DNA of 44,262 bases from Hyphococcus sp. (GCA_021776415.1 JAJFFY010000039.1:1-44262), one strand, 5' to 3'. Positions 34,372 to 43,354 are shown, numbered from the stretch's first letter. Notes: a model not told the origin generated them from the sequence alone. A program made the numbers and translations.

Positions 34372-35058
34372 ATGAACGAGCAAGGTTACATTCCGCAGAT
34401 CTATGGTCGCCGGCAGGACAAGCCGCTGACCACGCGTCAGGCGCAGCTGATGACGACGGTTTTGCCGCGCGTTGCCGCGCCAGACCCGGAAGCGGGGCCG
34501 ATTGACCCGGCGGGGATCTTTCCGCAGGCGGATGAGTTATGGCTGGAGGTTGGGTTTGGCGGCGGCGAGCATCTCGCCTGGCAGGCGGCGCAACATCCCA
34601 ATATCGGCTTCATCGGCGCTGAGCCGTTCATCAACGGCGTCGCCAAGCTAGTGACGGCGATTGATGCGGAAGGGCTGGACAATATCCGCATCCATTTTGG
34701 CGATGCGCGGCCATTGATTGAGGCGCTGCCGGATGGGTCTTTGCAGAGCTTATTTGTGTTGCACCCGGACCCATGGCCGAAAAAGCGCCACCACAAACGC
34801 CGGATGATCAGCCCGTGGTTTTTCTGTGAAGCGGCGCGGCTTTTGGCGCCGGGCGGGCAGTTGCGCGTCGCTTCGGATATTGCCGATTATATCCGCTGGA
34901 CGCTGATGCACGCCCAAGCCGCGCCGGCGTTTGAATGGGCGGCGGAACGGCCCGCCGACTGGCGCGAGCGCCCGGCGGACTGGCCGCAAACCCGCTATGA
35001 GGCAAAGGCCCTTCGCGAAGGCCGCCGCCCAACCTATCTCATTTTTCATCGCAAATGA
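34372..35058 (+). CDS. trmB: tRNA (guanine-N7-)-methyltransferase
   Basis: 228-residue SAM-dependent enzyme that forms m7G46 in the variable loop of tRNAs. SAM-binding motif LWLEVGFGGGEHLAWQA (about residues 55-72), FIGAEPFINGVAKL, IHFGDARPLIEAL, and the family signature LHPDPWPKKRHHKRRMI are all present, followed by the C-terminal TRYEAKALREGR. Usually placed directly after metK in alphaproteobacteria; here accessory genes separate them. Confidence 0.96.
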   Translation: MNEQGYIPQIYGRRQDKPLTTRQAQLMTTVLPRVAAPDPEAGPIDPAGIFPQADELWLEVGFGGGEHLAWQAAQHPNIGFIGAEPFINGVAKLVTAIDAEGLDNIRIHFGDARPLIEALPDGSLQSLFVLHPDPWPKKRHHKRRMISPWFFCEAARLLAPGGQLRVASDIADYIRWTLMHAQAAPAFEWAAERPADWRERPADWPQTRYEAKALREGRRPTYLIFHRK

Positions 35059-35126
35059 GCGCCGCTTGACCCGGTTGTGACTTGAACATTTGCTGAAGTG
35101 TCCGAAAGTAGCGTCAGGAGCAGAAT

Positions 35127-36395
35127 ATGAAAATATGGCCGTTGCTTATCGTCGTGATCGCCGCGCTGGGCGCCGGTTCCTGCGCAAAACTGACGCTTGC
35201 CTGGGCGGACTTAATCCCCGACGGCCCGGCGGCCCGGCCCGAAGTGCTGGCCGGGTTCGGGTCCCAAGCGCCGATCACCAGCCTTGAGGCATGGACCGAG
35301 CAGCGCAAGCCGGTTCTGAAAGACGCCTTGCAGGCAAATATCTATGGCTATTTTCCCGACAGCTATCAGCTCACGGTTCTGGACCGCAAGGTTCTGGACG
35401 AGAATGCTTTTGGCGGCGGCCGGCTTGAAGAATATAAGCTGCGCGCGCAATTGCATTTTGGCGACGAGACCAGCGAAACTGAAATCTTCTATATGGATGT
35501 CGTCACGCCGGCGGGCGACCCGAATGCGCCGGTCGTTCTTATACAGACGTTCTGCCCGCGCTGGGACACGCTACCCCATCCGGCGATATATCGCCCCGAA
35601 GACGCCGGCGGATGTGGCGGCGGTGCGGTAACCGGGCTTATGACCTATGTGTTCGGGCGCTATATTGCGACGCCGCCGACGGAAGTGATCCTGGCCCGGG
35701 GCTATGCGGTGGCGACAATTTATCCGAGCGAGTTTGCCCCGGACAGGAAAGAAAAGGGGCTGGCGGCGCTGAAGCAAATGTCCAGGGGCCTGGCGCCGGA
35801 TAATCAGCGCTGGGGTGCGATTGCCGCCTGGGCCTGGGGGTATTCGCTTATGATTGACGCCCTCGAGCAAGACGCCGAGGCGCCTCGCGATTATATTTCC
35901 TGGGGCCATTCGCGATACGGCAAATCGGCGCTTCTCGCGGCTGCTTTCGACGAACGTATTAGCGGTGTGATCTCACATCAATCGGGCACTGGCGGCGCCT
36001 CGCTCAATCGGCAAAAGAAAGGCGAGAGCGTCAAGGCGATCATCGAGACGTTTCCGCACTGGTTTGCAAAGGCGTATGCAAAATATGCCGGCGGCGGCGA
36101 AGACATGTTGATTGACCAGCACCATTTGCTGGCGCTGATCGCGCCGCGCCCGGTGCTGCTCGGCAATGCGCGGCGCGATGTCTGGTCTGACCCGAACGGG
36201 GCGTTTCGTGCAGCCCTCGGCGCCGACCCGGTCTATAAGCTCTACGGCTCGCAAGGGCTTGACCAGGGTCGTCTTGACACCTGGTCGCCCGGCGCGGATC
36301 TCGCCTACTGGATCCGGCCCGGCACCCACGGCGTCGTCAAGGAAGACTGGCCGGCGTTTTTAGAATTCCTCGATGCGCATTTTTTAAACAAATAA
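35127..36395 (+). CDS. CE15-like glucuronoyl esterase (alpha/beta hydrolase), exported
   Basis: 422-residue exported hydrolase with an N-terminal signal sequence (MKIWPLLIVVIAALGAGSC; Cys19 is a possible lipidation site). The fold core matches carbohydrate esterase family 15: WGHSRYGKSALLAAAFDER with nucleophile Ser262 and the family's G-x-S-R-x-G-K pattern, SHQSGTGGASL, PHWFAKAYAKYAGG, DQHHLLALIAPRPVLL and RPGTHGVV with the likely catalytic His401. CE15 enzymes hydrolyse esters between glucuronic acid and lignin alcohols or methyl groups on glucuronoxylan-type polymers. The marine or terrestrial glycan target is unknown. Followed by a repeat element and glycan-related genes. Confidence 0.82.
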   Translation: MKIWPLLIVVIAALGAGSCAKLTLAWADLIPDGPAARPEVLAGFGSQAPITSLEAWTEQRKPVLKDALQANIYGYFPDSYQLTVLDRKVLDENAFGGGRLEEYKLRAQLHFGDETSETEIFYMDVVTPAGDPNAPVVLIQTFCPRWDTLPHPAIYRPEDAGGCGGGAVTGLMTYVFGRYIATPPTEVILARGYAVATIYPSEFAPDRKEKGLAALKQMSRGLAPDNQRWGAIAAWAWGYSLMIDALEQDAEAPRDYISWGHSRYGKSALLAAAFDERISGVISHQSGTGGASLNRQKKGESVKAIIETFPHWFAKAYAKYAGGGEDMLIDQHHLLALIAPRPVLLGNARRDVWSDPNGAFRAALGADPVYKLYGSQGLDQGRLDTWSPGADLAYWIRPGTHGVVKEDWPAFLEFLDAHFLNK

Positions 36396-36483
36396 GGCGG
36401 AGCACAGCGGCAGCGCCTTGAGCCGAGATTTCGGCAGGCTTGTCCTAGGGGGCGTCGGTAAAGAAAATTTACGTCGCCTGACA

Positions 36484-36583
36484 TAGAGCATTTCCGGATA
36501 AGTGTGACGCGGTTATCCGATAGAAATGCGACAAACAAACAATCTTGAGCAAATCCGAGTTAAATTGAATCACGGATTTGCTC
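36484..36583. repeat. Composite intergenic hairpin repeat, copy B (inverted relative to copy A)
   Basis: 36484-36533 matches the reverse complement of 12641-12692 with only a handful of differences, keeping the GCATTTC...GAAATGC and CGGATAA...TTATCCG stems. Next to it, GAGCAAATCCG (36547-36557) and CGGATTTGCTC (36573-36583) form a perfect 11-bp stem. As in copy A, two hairpins are joined by a short linker. The first hairpin differs in sequence between copies while pairing is kept. Confidence 0.75.
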
Positions 36584-36669
36584 TAGCGGATTTTCATTGT
36601 CGCCGGATCACGCTAACCGTCTGGGGTGGAAGGCCCCATCCGGGGCGAGGACCGGTAGACGAAAAAACT

Positions 36670-37698
36670 GTGCAAGAGCGAACTGTAACCCCAACCCCGC
36701 ATCCGTCGCGTGTGCGCATCGGCGTGGTGATCATCAATTATCGCACGCCCGAGCTGACGATCGACTGCCTGGCGTCCCTCGCCGGGGAGCTTGAGGCGAC
36801 AGATGGGCGGGTGGTTGTGGTTGACAATCGCTCCGGCGACGGCTCGGCCGACAAGATCGAGGCGTGGCTCAACGCGTCATCAATCGCCGGTCGCGCCAAT
36901 CTGATCCGCTCAAAGATCAATACAGGTTTTTCCGGCGGCAACAATCTCGGCATGGCGGCGATTGATGCTGAATTCTACCTTTTGCTGAATAGCGATGCGC
37001 TGCTGCGCGCCGGGGCGCTGGCTGGGTTGCTGGCGGCGGCGGCGCGCTGCCCGCAAGCCGGGGCGATCGCCCCGCGGCTTGAAGATGAGGACGGAACCGC
37101 GCAACAAAGTTGCTTTCGCTTTATCAGTCCATTGAGCGAGTTGTTAGAGAGCGCTTCCGCGCGGCCGCTGTCGCGGCATTTGGGCCATTTTGAAGTCGCC
37201 ATGCCGGTTTCAGACACGCCGATGGAATGTGACTGGGCGAGCTTTGCCTGCATCTTGCTACGCCGCGCGGCGGTGGACGCTGCCGGGCCGATGGATGAAG
37301 GGTTCTTCATGTATTTTGAAGACGCCGATTATTGTCGCCGCTTTGCTAAGGCGGGTTACGCGACGCTCTATGATCCGGCGGCGCGGGTTGTTCACTTGCG
37401 CGGCGGGTCGTCGCCGGTCAAAGCGGCGATGGCGCGGGGCGGGCGCCCGCCGGCATATTATTACGCATCGCGCACGCGTTACTTTCGTAAAACCTATGGC
37501 CCGGCGGGGGCTCTTGCGGCAAACCTGATGTGGCTTCTTGGCCGGGGGATTGCGCGCGTCCGCCCGCTGCTGGGCAAACCGCTGCGGCGGGCCTGCAAAA
37601 ATCAGGTGAGCGATATCTGGACCAACTGGCTCGACCCCATGGGCGATAATAAAGCGCCGTCTTCTACCCCGGAAACAATCAAGGTAGCCGCGCAATGA
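36670..37698 (+). CDS. Family-2 glycosyltransferase (rhamnosyltransferase-like)
   Basis: GT-A fold glycosyltransferase of about 342 residues, probably adding a sugar to a surface polysaccharide on the cytoplasmic side. Motifs: IGVVIINYRTPELTIDCL at the N-terminus, VVDNRSGDGS for nucleotide-sugar binding, FSGGNNLGM, LLNSDALL (DXD-equivalent), and MDEGFFMYFEDADYCRRF as the acceptor/catalytic region. The frame is open to an ATG at 36526, but that extension runs through the hairpin repeat, so a later start such as GTG at 36670 is preferred (no strong Shine-Dalgarno). The stop overlaps the sulfotransferase ATG (ATGA). Confidence 0.85.
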   Translation: MQERTVTPTPHPSRVRIGVVIINYRTPELTIDCLASLAGELEATDGRVVVVDNRSGDGSADKIEAWLNASSIAGRANLIRSKINTGFSGGNNLGMAAIDAEFYLLLNSDALLRAGALAGLLAAAARCPQAGAIAPRLEDEDGTAQQSCFRFISPLSELLESASARPLSRHLGHFEVAMPVSDTPMECDWASFACILLRRAAVDAAGPMDEGFFMYFEDADYCRRFAKAGYATLYDPAARVVHLRGGSSPVKAAMARGGRPPAYYYASRTRYFRKTYGPAGALAANLMWLLGRGIARVRPLLGKPLRRACKNQVSDIWTNWLDPMGDNKAPSSTPETIKVAAQ

Positions 37699-38591
37699 GC
37701 GCGCCGTCACCCACAAGCGGGGCTATGCCTGATTTCATTATCATCGGGGCGATGAAATGCGGCACCTCGACGCTTCAGGCGCAGCTTGCCGGGCAGCCGG
37801 GAATTTTCATGACGACGCCGAAGGAGCCGAATTTCTTCAGCGATGATGATGTTTTTGCGCGCGGGGGCAGTTGGTATTCGGCTCTGTTTGATGGCGCGCT
37901 TGCGGGCGATCTCAAAGGCGAGGCCAGCACCCACTACACCAAGCAGCCAACCCATCCGCAAACCGTTGAACGCCTTGCCGCCGCTGCGCCAGAGGCAAAA
38001 CTGATCTACCTTATGCGCCATCCGATTGAGCGATTGGTGTCCCACTTTATCCATGAGTGGACGATGGACAATGTGGTCGGAAATATCGACGACGCCACAG
38101 ATCAAGCCTCGGCTTTTGTCGCCTATAGCCAATATTACCGGCAGCTGGCGCCCTATATCGAGCGTTATGGCAAACAGCGTATTTTGCCGGTCTTCCTTGA
38201 GCGGATGAATATCGCACCGGATGATGAGCTTCGCCGTGTTGCGAACTTCCTTGGTCATGGCGGCGAGATTGCGTGGCGCCATGATCTCGGGGCGCAAAAT
38301 GTCTCGCGTGATCGCATCAGGCGGTTTGCGTTTTACGATTTGCTGGTTGAGAGCGCGCCGGCGACGGCGCTGCGTCGCGCCCTCGCGCCAAGGCGGCTTC
38401 GCGACTGGGTCAAGGCGCGCCTGCAAATGCGGACGCGGCCGTCTCTGTCGGCGGCAAAACAAACTGAGCTCGCGGAAATTTTTGACCAGGACCTGAAACA
38501 GCTGGGCGCGTTACTCGGCGCCGATCTCTCATGCGCGAATTTCAAACAAACGGTTAGCGCGAAGGCGTTGGACTGGACCGCGCGAGAATAA
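37695..38591 (+). CDS. PAPS-dependent sulfotransferase
   Basis: 298-residue sulfotransferase that transfers sulfate from 3'-phosphoadenosine-5'-phosphosulfate to a carbohydrate or other acceptor. The 5'-phosphosulfate loop is FIIIGAMKCGTSTLQAQL (about residues 15-32), and YLMRHPIERLVSHF carries the 3'-phosphate-binding Arg and Ser. KEPNFFSDD and EASTHYTKQP are also family-typical (heparan sulfotransferase-like). ATG overlaps the stop of the upstream glycosyltransferase, so the two are translated together, suggesting a sulfated glycan product. Confidence 0.88.
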   Translation: MSAPSPTSGAMPDFIIIGAMKCGTSTLQAQLAGQPGIFMTTPKEPNFFSDDDVFARGGSWYSALFDGALAGDLKGEASTHYTKQPTHPQTVERLAAAAPEAKLIYLMRHPIERLVSHFIHEWTMDNVVGNIDDATDQASAFVAYSQYYRQLAPYIERYGKQRILPVFLERMNIAPDDELRRVANFLGHGGEIAWRHDLGAQNVSRDRIRRFAFYDLLVESAPATALRRALAPRRLRDWVKARLQMRTRPSLSAAKQTELAEIFDQDLKQLGALLGADLSCANFKQTVSAKALDWTARE

Positions 38592-38592
38592 G

Positions 38593-39603
38593 CTATTTTT
38601 TATACTCAATAATCCGTCGGTCCTTGCCGCGGATATGAGCCAGCCAGTACTGCACAGCACCCGCCGCCTCCCATGGTTTTTGCGCCATGATCAGCGCGGC
38701 ATGCGCCCAGCTGTCGGTGGTTACGGGCCTGTCGCGCAGCGCCATGCGGGCAATTTGCAGCGGGTAGGCGAGGAGCATGAAAAATAACGCCGGATGAATG
38801 CCCGCGCCGCCAAGCAACCCGGCAACGCCGATCCCGGTCCAGAAGAAAGCCCGCAAAGTCTCGCGCGCCCAGATCTGTTGCGGCTTGCCGCGATGCAGGT
38901 AGGAGACCTCCGCAAAGGCGTGCCCGGCGCGGCGTGCGCGCTTCAGCCATTGTCCGAGCGTGGTCATCGCGATGTCATGGGCGGTCATTTCCGCATCCAG
39001 CCGGTGAATCCTCCACCCCGCTTCGCGCAACCGCACGCAAAGCTCCGGCTCTTCTCCGGCGATCAGCCCGTCGCGATACCCGCCGGCGTCAGCGAGGGCG
39101 CTTGAGCGCATCAAGACATCACCGCCGCAGGCTTGCGTCTCGCCTATCGGGGTCGCCCATTCGCGATCCACAAGCCGGTTATAAATCGTCCGTTCCGGGA
39201 ATTTCTCGCGCCGCCGACCGCAGACGGCGGCGAGTTTCGGGTTGGCGCGGAGGAACGCGGCGGCGGTCTCAATCCAGCCGGGAGCGATTTCACAATCGCC
39301 ATCGACGAACTGGATTAACGCCGGCGCGCCCTGCGTTTCAAACCGTTGCGCGCCGACATTGCGCGCCCGCGCGGCGGTGAACGGCTTATCCATATCAAGC
39401 GCGACCACATCCGCGCCTAATGCCCGCGCCGCCTCGGCGCTGCCGTCAGTGGAGCCGGAATCCACATATACGAGAACCCGGCCCTCGCCCGCCGCCGATT
39501 TCAGGCAAGCGATCAGCCGCGCGCCTTCATTGCGGCCGATAATGACGATGCCGATAGGATCTTTACGAGCGTTATCTGAATGCGTGTCCATGAAGCGCCA
39601 CAT
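38593..39603 (-). CDS. Family-2 glycosyltransferase with C-terminal membrane segments
   Basis: 336-residue GT2 enzyme. PIGIVIIGRNEGARLIACL, VYVDSGSTDGSAEAA and QFVDGDCEIAPGWIE provide the nucleotide-sugar and metal-binding (DGD) motifs; CGGDVLMRSSALADAGGY and AGEEPELCVRLREAGW form the acceptor-site region. A hydrophobic helix pair at about residues 250-290 anchors it in the membrane. ATG at 39591 is an alternative start. It is convergent with the sulfotransferase gene (1-nt gap) and belongs to the same functional group. Confidence 0.86.
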   Translation of the reverse strand: MWRFMDTHSDNARKDPIGIVIIGRNEGARLIACLKSAAGEGRVLVYVDSGSTDGSAEAARALGADVVALDMDKPFTAARARNVGAQRFETQGAPALIQFVDGDCEIAPGWIETAAAFLRANPKLAAVCGRRREKFPERTIYNRLVDREWATPIGETQACGGDVLMRSSALADAGGYRDGLIAGEEPELCVRLREAGWRIHRLDAEMTAHDIAMTTLGQWLKRARRAGHAFAEVSYLHRGKPQQIWARETLRAFFWTGIGVAGLLGGAGIHPALFFMLLAYPLQIARMALRDRPVTTDSWAHAALIMAQKPWEAAGAVQYWLAHIRGKDRRIIEYKK

Positions 39604-39677
39604 AACCTGACTTGGCGCTGATTGCGATGCGCCAATGAGGTTAGCTTACAAAACCCATGCTGTTTTGAGGCCGCCGG

Positions 39678-40175
39678 TCAGGCGTATCGACGCCCGCCGC
39701 CGAACATTGCGCCGATGATGCCGAACAGAAATGACGCCGCGCCCCATAAAACCGCGAAGCCGCCGCCAGCATAGACCGCGCCATGGACAGTCGCCGGGAC
39801 CGCCGGTTCAAATTGTTTGTAGACGGATGTCGCGATGGTGCGATCTAGATTGCGCGCAACCAGGAGCGGGCGCACATAATCGTTTGCCGCTTCCAGCATG
39901 GCGAGATGCTGCTTGAGACCGTCAAGACGATCAACGGCGCCGCCATAGCCCCCGCACATGGCTTCGAGCAGGTCTTCAGAATCGCGACATTCGCTTAACG
40001 CCGCCTCACGGGTGTAGCCATGGGCGGTCATATCGGCGTCATAGGTGCTGACAATCGTAGTTAGCTCGTCCACGCGCCCTTGCAGGCTCTGCATATATTG
40101 CAGCGTAAAACCCGGCGCCTGCGCGCCGATCACCGCCCCGGCGATACCTAAAATAAATGCGAAAAAACGTCCCAT
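39678..40175 (-). CDS. DUF2937-like membrane protein
   Basis: 165-residue membrane protein. An N-terminal transmembrane segment, MGRFFAFILGIAGAVIGAQAPGF, leads into a periplasmic helical region (QSLQGRVDELTTIVSTYDADM..) and a C-terminal hydrophobic pair (residues about 130-158) rich in Gly and Ala. This AQxPGFxxQY start and overall layout match DUF2937 as I remember it. The frame is open to 40247, but homology and a GAGGGG motif upstream favour the ATG at 40175. Function unknown. Confidence 0.7.
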   Translation of the reverse strand: MGRFFAFILGIAGAVIGAQAPGFTLQYMQSLQGRVDELTTIVSTYDADMTAHGYTREAALSECRDSEDLLEAMCGGYGGAVDRLDGLKQHLAMLEAANDYVRPLLVARNLDRTIATSVYKQFEPAVPATVHGAVYAGGGFAVLWGAASFLFGIIGAMFGGGRRYA

Positions 40176-40277
40176 GAAGCCCACCCCTCGCGACGGCGAC
40201 AATTCACCCCGGCCCCGATTTTGGCCCATCGGGGCGGCAAAAGCCATATAATTGGCGCCAAATGAGACAGTTGCGGG

Positions 40278-40991
40278 CTATTTTTTGCGCGAGGCGGCGA
40301 AAAGCCCGAGCAGTCCAGTCAGCATCAGGGCAAAACCGGCGGGGAGCGGGACCACCATATCCGGCAGATCTTCAAACGGGTCGTCGATTGTATCTTCGGG
40401 CGGATCGCCAATTGGACCATCTCCGGGGGGCGTCATATTACCCGGCGGCGGGGGCTGCGACGTCAGCCCCAGCGGAATGAGCGTGCCGGGAAGCGCGCTG
40501 CTGGGGAAAAACCCGTCCGCGCCAGGCTTGCCATCCGGCGCCAGCGCAAGGCCAATGGGCGCGCCGAGAACACCCTCATGCGGGCCAGAATCCGCGCCGA
40601 CGGGGCCGTCAGCAATTGCCGAGACCATGGCGGTGGTCAAATTCCCGGCGCTGGAGCCCGCACGGGTTCCCGAACTTAGTTTTGGCGTGGCCGCAAGGAC
40701 AGGCGCCGCATGAGCGCCGGCCGCAGGCAGGCAGTCAATTTCTATTCCTGGGCGGGCAATACTCCCCGGCTGTCCCAGATTAGGGCAGTCCAGCGCCGTC
40801 AGCCGGCGCATAGCGATTGGCCCAGGGGTTAGTTCTGGGGCGCCATTTTCGGACAGATTAGTGTGCGCCACTGGAGGAATAGCGGCGAAAGCGGTCCCAT
40901 GGGTAACGCCCAGACGATACGCCGTCGGCGTCAAAGCCGCCGTCGTCATCGCGAAAAAGATAATTAACGCCAATACTTCACGGCGCATCAT
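40278..40991 (-). CDS. Exported protein with VPLPA-type exosortase sorting tail
   Basis: 237-residue exported protein of low complexity. An N-terminal signal/transmembrane stretch (EVLALIIFFAMTTAAL) is followed by a Gly/Pro/Ala-rich body with no recognised domain, then a Pro-Asp linker and a terminal tripartite tail: VPLPAGFALMLTGL, a hydrophobic helix, and SRKK. That Pro-rich motif, helix and basic end correspond to the VPLPA-CTERM subtype of PEP-CTERM sorting signals, processed by an exosortase. No exosortase is in the window. The gene lies beside glycosyltransferase and sulfotransferase genes, as sorting-tail proteins often do near polysaccharide loci. Confidence 0.75.
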   Translation of the reverse strand: MMRREVLALIIFFAMTTAALTPTAYRLGVTHGTAFAAIPPVAHTNLSENGAPELTPGPIAMRRLTALDCPNLGQPGSIARPGIEIDCLPAAGAHAAPVLAATPKLSSGTRAGSSAGNLTTAMVSAIADGPVGADSGPHEGVLGAPIGLALAPDGKPGADGFFPSSALPGTLIPLGLTSQPPPPGNMTPPGDGPIGDPPEDTIDDPFEDLPDMVVPLPAGFALMLTGLLGLFAASRKK

Positions 40992-41081
40992 GGCCTGTCC
41001 CCGTTATTTGTGACGGAGGAAAGACTTCAAGACCGGCGCCAGATTTTCCGGCGATATTCATGATTGATAGCCGCCCGGGGG

Positions 41082-41110
41082 CTGACAAGCGTGAACGGGC
41101 GCCTTATATA
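41082..41110 (+). promoter_or_regulatory. Putative sigma70 promoter of the rimP-nusA-infB operon
   Basis: CTGACA (41082-41087) and TATATA (41105-41110) are separated by exactly 17 bp, a near-consensus housekeeping promoter. It lies in the 195-bp gap divergent from the VPLPA-tail gene. A start near 41117 would give a leader of about 70 nt before rimP, with a terminator hairpin inside it. Confidence 0.6.
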
Positions 41111-41135
41111 GCGCTCAAACGCTGTCGAATAATCG

Positions 41136-41165
41136 AAAGCGGGCCCCGCGGGGCCCGCTTTTTCG
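41136..41165 (+). terminator. Leader terminator/attenuator upstream of rimP
   Basis: AAAGCGGGCCC (41136-41146) pairs perfectly with GGGCCCGCTTT (41151-41161) over CGCG, followed by TTCGTT. It is a strong intrinsic-terminator shape placed about 20 nt before the rimP start codon and downstream of the putative promoter, where no gene ends on the plus strand. Attenuation of the operon is therefore the simplest role. Confidence 0.7.
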
Positions 41166-41186
41166 TTACTAGAGAGGCCCTAAGGC

Positions 41187-41723
41187 TTGACGCTGCAAGA
41201 CCAACAATTGTTTGACCTTCTCAACCCTGTCGTTGAAGCGACCGGGTTTGAGCTGGTGCGCGTCAAGGTAACCGGCGGGGCCACCAAAGTTCTCCAAATC
41301 ATGGCCGAGCGTTCCGACAAGACCATGACGGCGAAAGATTGCGCGACCCTGTCGCGGGCGCTGTCGCCGGTGCTGGAGGAAGCGGACCCGATTGACGGCG
41401 CCTACAATCTCGAAGTGTCGTCGCCGGGGATCGACCGTCCGTTGGTGCGGGCGAAAGATTTCGAGGACTGGCGCGGCTGGGCGGCGAAGCTGGAACTGAA
41501 CCGGCTGGTTGAAGGGCGCAAACGGTTTTCCGGCACTGTCGCCGGCATCGATGACGGTAAGGTTGCGTTCGATATTGAAGGCGAGGATGAGACCGCGCTG
41601 TTTCCGATTGAGTGGATCGCCAGCGCCAAGCTGGTTTTGACCGATGCGTTGGTTACCGAAAGCCTGAAAGCGGCAAAACAAAATATGCAGGAGCAAGAAC
41701 ATCATGATGGAGACCAATCGTGA
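41187..41723 (+). CDS. rimP: Ribosome maturation factor RimP
   Basis: 178-residue 30S subunit assembly factor. N-terminal alpha/beta domain: FELVRVKVTGGATKVLQIMAE; then CATLSRALSPVLEEADPIDGAYNLEVSSPGIDRPL, the hallmark of the family, and a C-terminal SH3-like beta barrel. The start is TTG at 41187 with AGAGAGG at 41170-41176 as Shine-Dalgarno. Its stop overlaps the GTG start of nusA (GTGA), and the rimP-nusA-ylxR-infB order is the standard operon. Confidence 0.95.
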   Translation: MTLQDQQLFDLLNPVVEATGFELVRVKVTGGATKVLQIMAERSDKTMTAKDCATLSRALSPVLEEADPIDGAYNLEVSSPGIDRPLVRAKDFEDWRGWAAKLELNRLVEGRKRFSGTVAGIDDGKVAFDIEGEDETALFPIEWIASAKLVLTDALVTESLKAAKQNMQEQEHHDGDQS

Positions 41724-43354
41724 ACGCGATTAGCGCCAATAAACTTGAATTGATCCAGATCGCCGATGCGGTCGCTCGCGAGAAATCGATCGAGCCATCG
41801 CTGGTGATCGAGGCGATGGAAGACGCGCTCGCCCGGGCGGCGCGCTCGCGCTATGGCCACGAGACCAACGTCAAGGCTGAGATCAATCCCAAGACAGGCG
41901 AGACTAGATTGTGGCGCCTGCTTGAGGTTGTTGAAGAGATCGAAAACGATTCCGCTGAAATCACGCTTGCCGAAGCGCGCCAGCGCAATCCGGAAGCGGA
42001 GATCGGCGACTTTATGTCCGACCCTCTGCCGCCGATAGATTTTGGTCGGGTCTCAGCGATGGCCGCCAAACAGGTCATCACTCAGAAGGTGCGTGACGCC
42101 GAGCGTGAACGTCAGCATGAAGACTTTAAAGGCCGCGTTGGCGAGGTCATCAATGGCATCGTCAAGCGCGTGGAATATGGTCATGTGATTGTCGATCTTG
42201 GCAAGGCCGAGGCGATCATCCGCCGCGACCAGCAATTGCCGCGTGAGAATTACCGCAATGGCGACCGTGTGCGCGCCTATATTATGGAAGTGCGCCGCGA
42301 GACCCGTGGCCCGCAGATATTCCTGTCGCGCGCACATCCGCAGTTCATGGCCAAATTGTTCGAGCAAGAAGTACCGGAAGTTTATGACGGCATTATCGAA
42401 ATCAAGGCAGTGGCGCGCGACCCGGGCAGCCGCGCCAAAATCGGCGTGATGTCCAATGATGGCGGCATTGACCCGGTCGGCGCCTGTGTCGGCATGCGCG
42501 GCAGCCGCGTTCAGGCGGTGGTTAACGAGCTTGGCGGAGAGAAAATTGACATCGTGCCGTGGTCGCCGGATGACGCGACTTTCGTCGTCAATGCGCTGGC
42601 GCCGGCGGAGGTCAGCAAGGTGGTGCTCGACGAAGAACTTGAGCGCATCGAAGTGGTTGTGCCGGACGAGCAACTGTCGCTGGCGATTGGCCGGCGTGGC
42701 CAGAATGTCCGCCTCGCCTCGCAGCTTTCCGGCTATGAGATCGACATCATGACCGAGGAAGCTGAAAGCGCCAAGCGCCAGGAAGAATTCCGTATACGCT
42801 CTGAAGCATTTATGGCTGGCCTCGATGTCGACGATATGATGGCCGGGCTGTTGGTGTCTGAAGGGTTTGCGAAGATTGAAGAAATCGCATTTGTGGGCGT
42901 TGAAGAGCTGACCGAGATTGACGGGCTTGATGAAGATACCGCGCAAGAGCTTCAGGCCCGGGCGAAAGATTTCATCGAAGCGGAAAACAAAAAGCTTGAT
43001 GACAAACGCAAAGAGCTTGGCGTCAGCGACGATGTTGTCGCGGTCGAAGGCCTTGATCTGAAAATGGTCGTCTCTCTTGGTGAAAATGACATCAAGTCGC
43101 TGGAGGACCTTGCCGGTTGTGCAACCGATGATCTCGTCGGCTGGACCGAACGGGTCGATGGCGAGCGCAAGCACTATGACGGCATTCTCGAGGCCTACAA
43201 TATGACCGCCGAGGAAGCCGAAGACATGATCATCCGCGTGCGCCTCAAGGCCGGCTGGATTACCCAGGAAGACCTTGATGCTATGCGCGCGGAACAGGAA
43301 GAAAAAGAATTGAAAGAAGCAGAGGAGCGCGAAACCGCTGACGCCATCGCCTGA
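41720..43354 (+). CDS. nusA: Transcription termination/antitermination factor NusA
   Basis: 544-residue RNA polymerase-binding factor for pausing, termination and antitermination. The order of domains is normal: N-terminal polymerase-binding domain (residues 1-130), S1 (about 135-200; [22 protein letters not shown]), two KH domains (about 205-350; [37 protein letters not shown]), and an acidic C-terminal part with two helix-hairpin-helix-like repeats ([40 protein letters not shown]). GTG start overlaps the rimP stop. Confidence 0.97.
   Translation: MNAISANKLELIQIADAVAREKSIEPSLVIEAMEDALARAARSRYGHETNVKAEINPKTGETRLWRLLEVVEEIENDSAEITLAEARQRNPEAEIGDFMSDPLPPIDFGRVSAMAAKQVITQKVRDAERERQHEDFKGRVGEVINGIVKRVEYGHVIVDLGKAEAIIRRDQQLPRENYRNGDRVRAYIMEVRRETRGPQIFLSRAHPQFMAKLFEQEVPEVYDGIIEIKAVARDPGSRAKIGVMSNDGGIDPVGACVGMRGSRVQAVVNELGGEKIDIVPWSPDDATFVVNALAPAEVSKVVLDEELERIEVVVPDEQLSLAIGRRGQNVRLASQLSGYEIDIMTEEAESAKRQEEFRIRSEAFMAGLDVDDMMAGLLVSEGFAKIEEIAFVGVEELTEIDGLDEDTAQELQARAKDFIEAENKKLDDKRKELGVSDDVVAVEGLDLKMVVSLGENDIKSLEDLAGCATDDLVGWTERVDGERKHYDGILEAYNMTAEEAEDMIIRVRLKAGWITQEDLDAMRAEQEEKELKEAEERETADAIA

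Noticed and set aside
41040..41186. A tRNA gene in the rimP leader, as metY in E. coli
   Set aside because: No cloverleaf arms or CCA-type end could be drawn; only a promoter and hairpin are visible.
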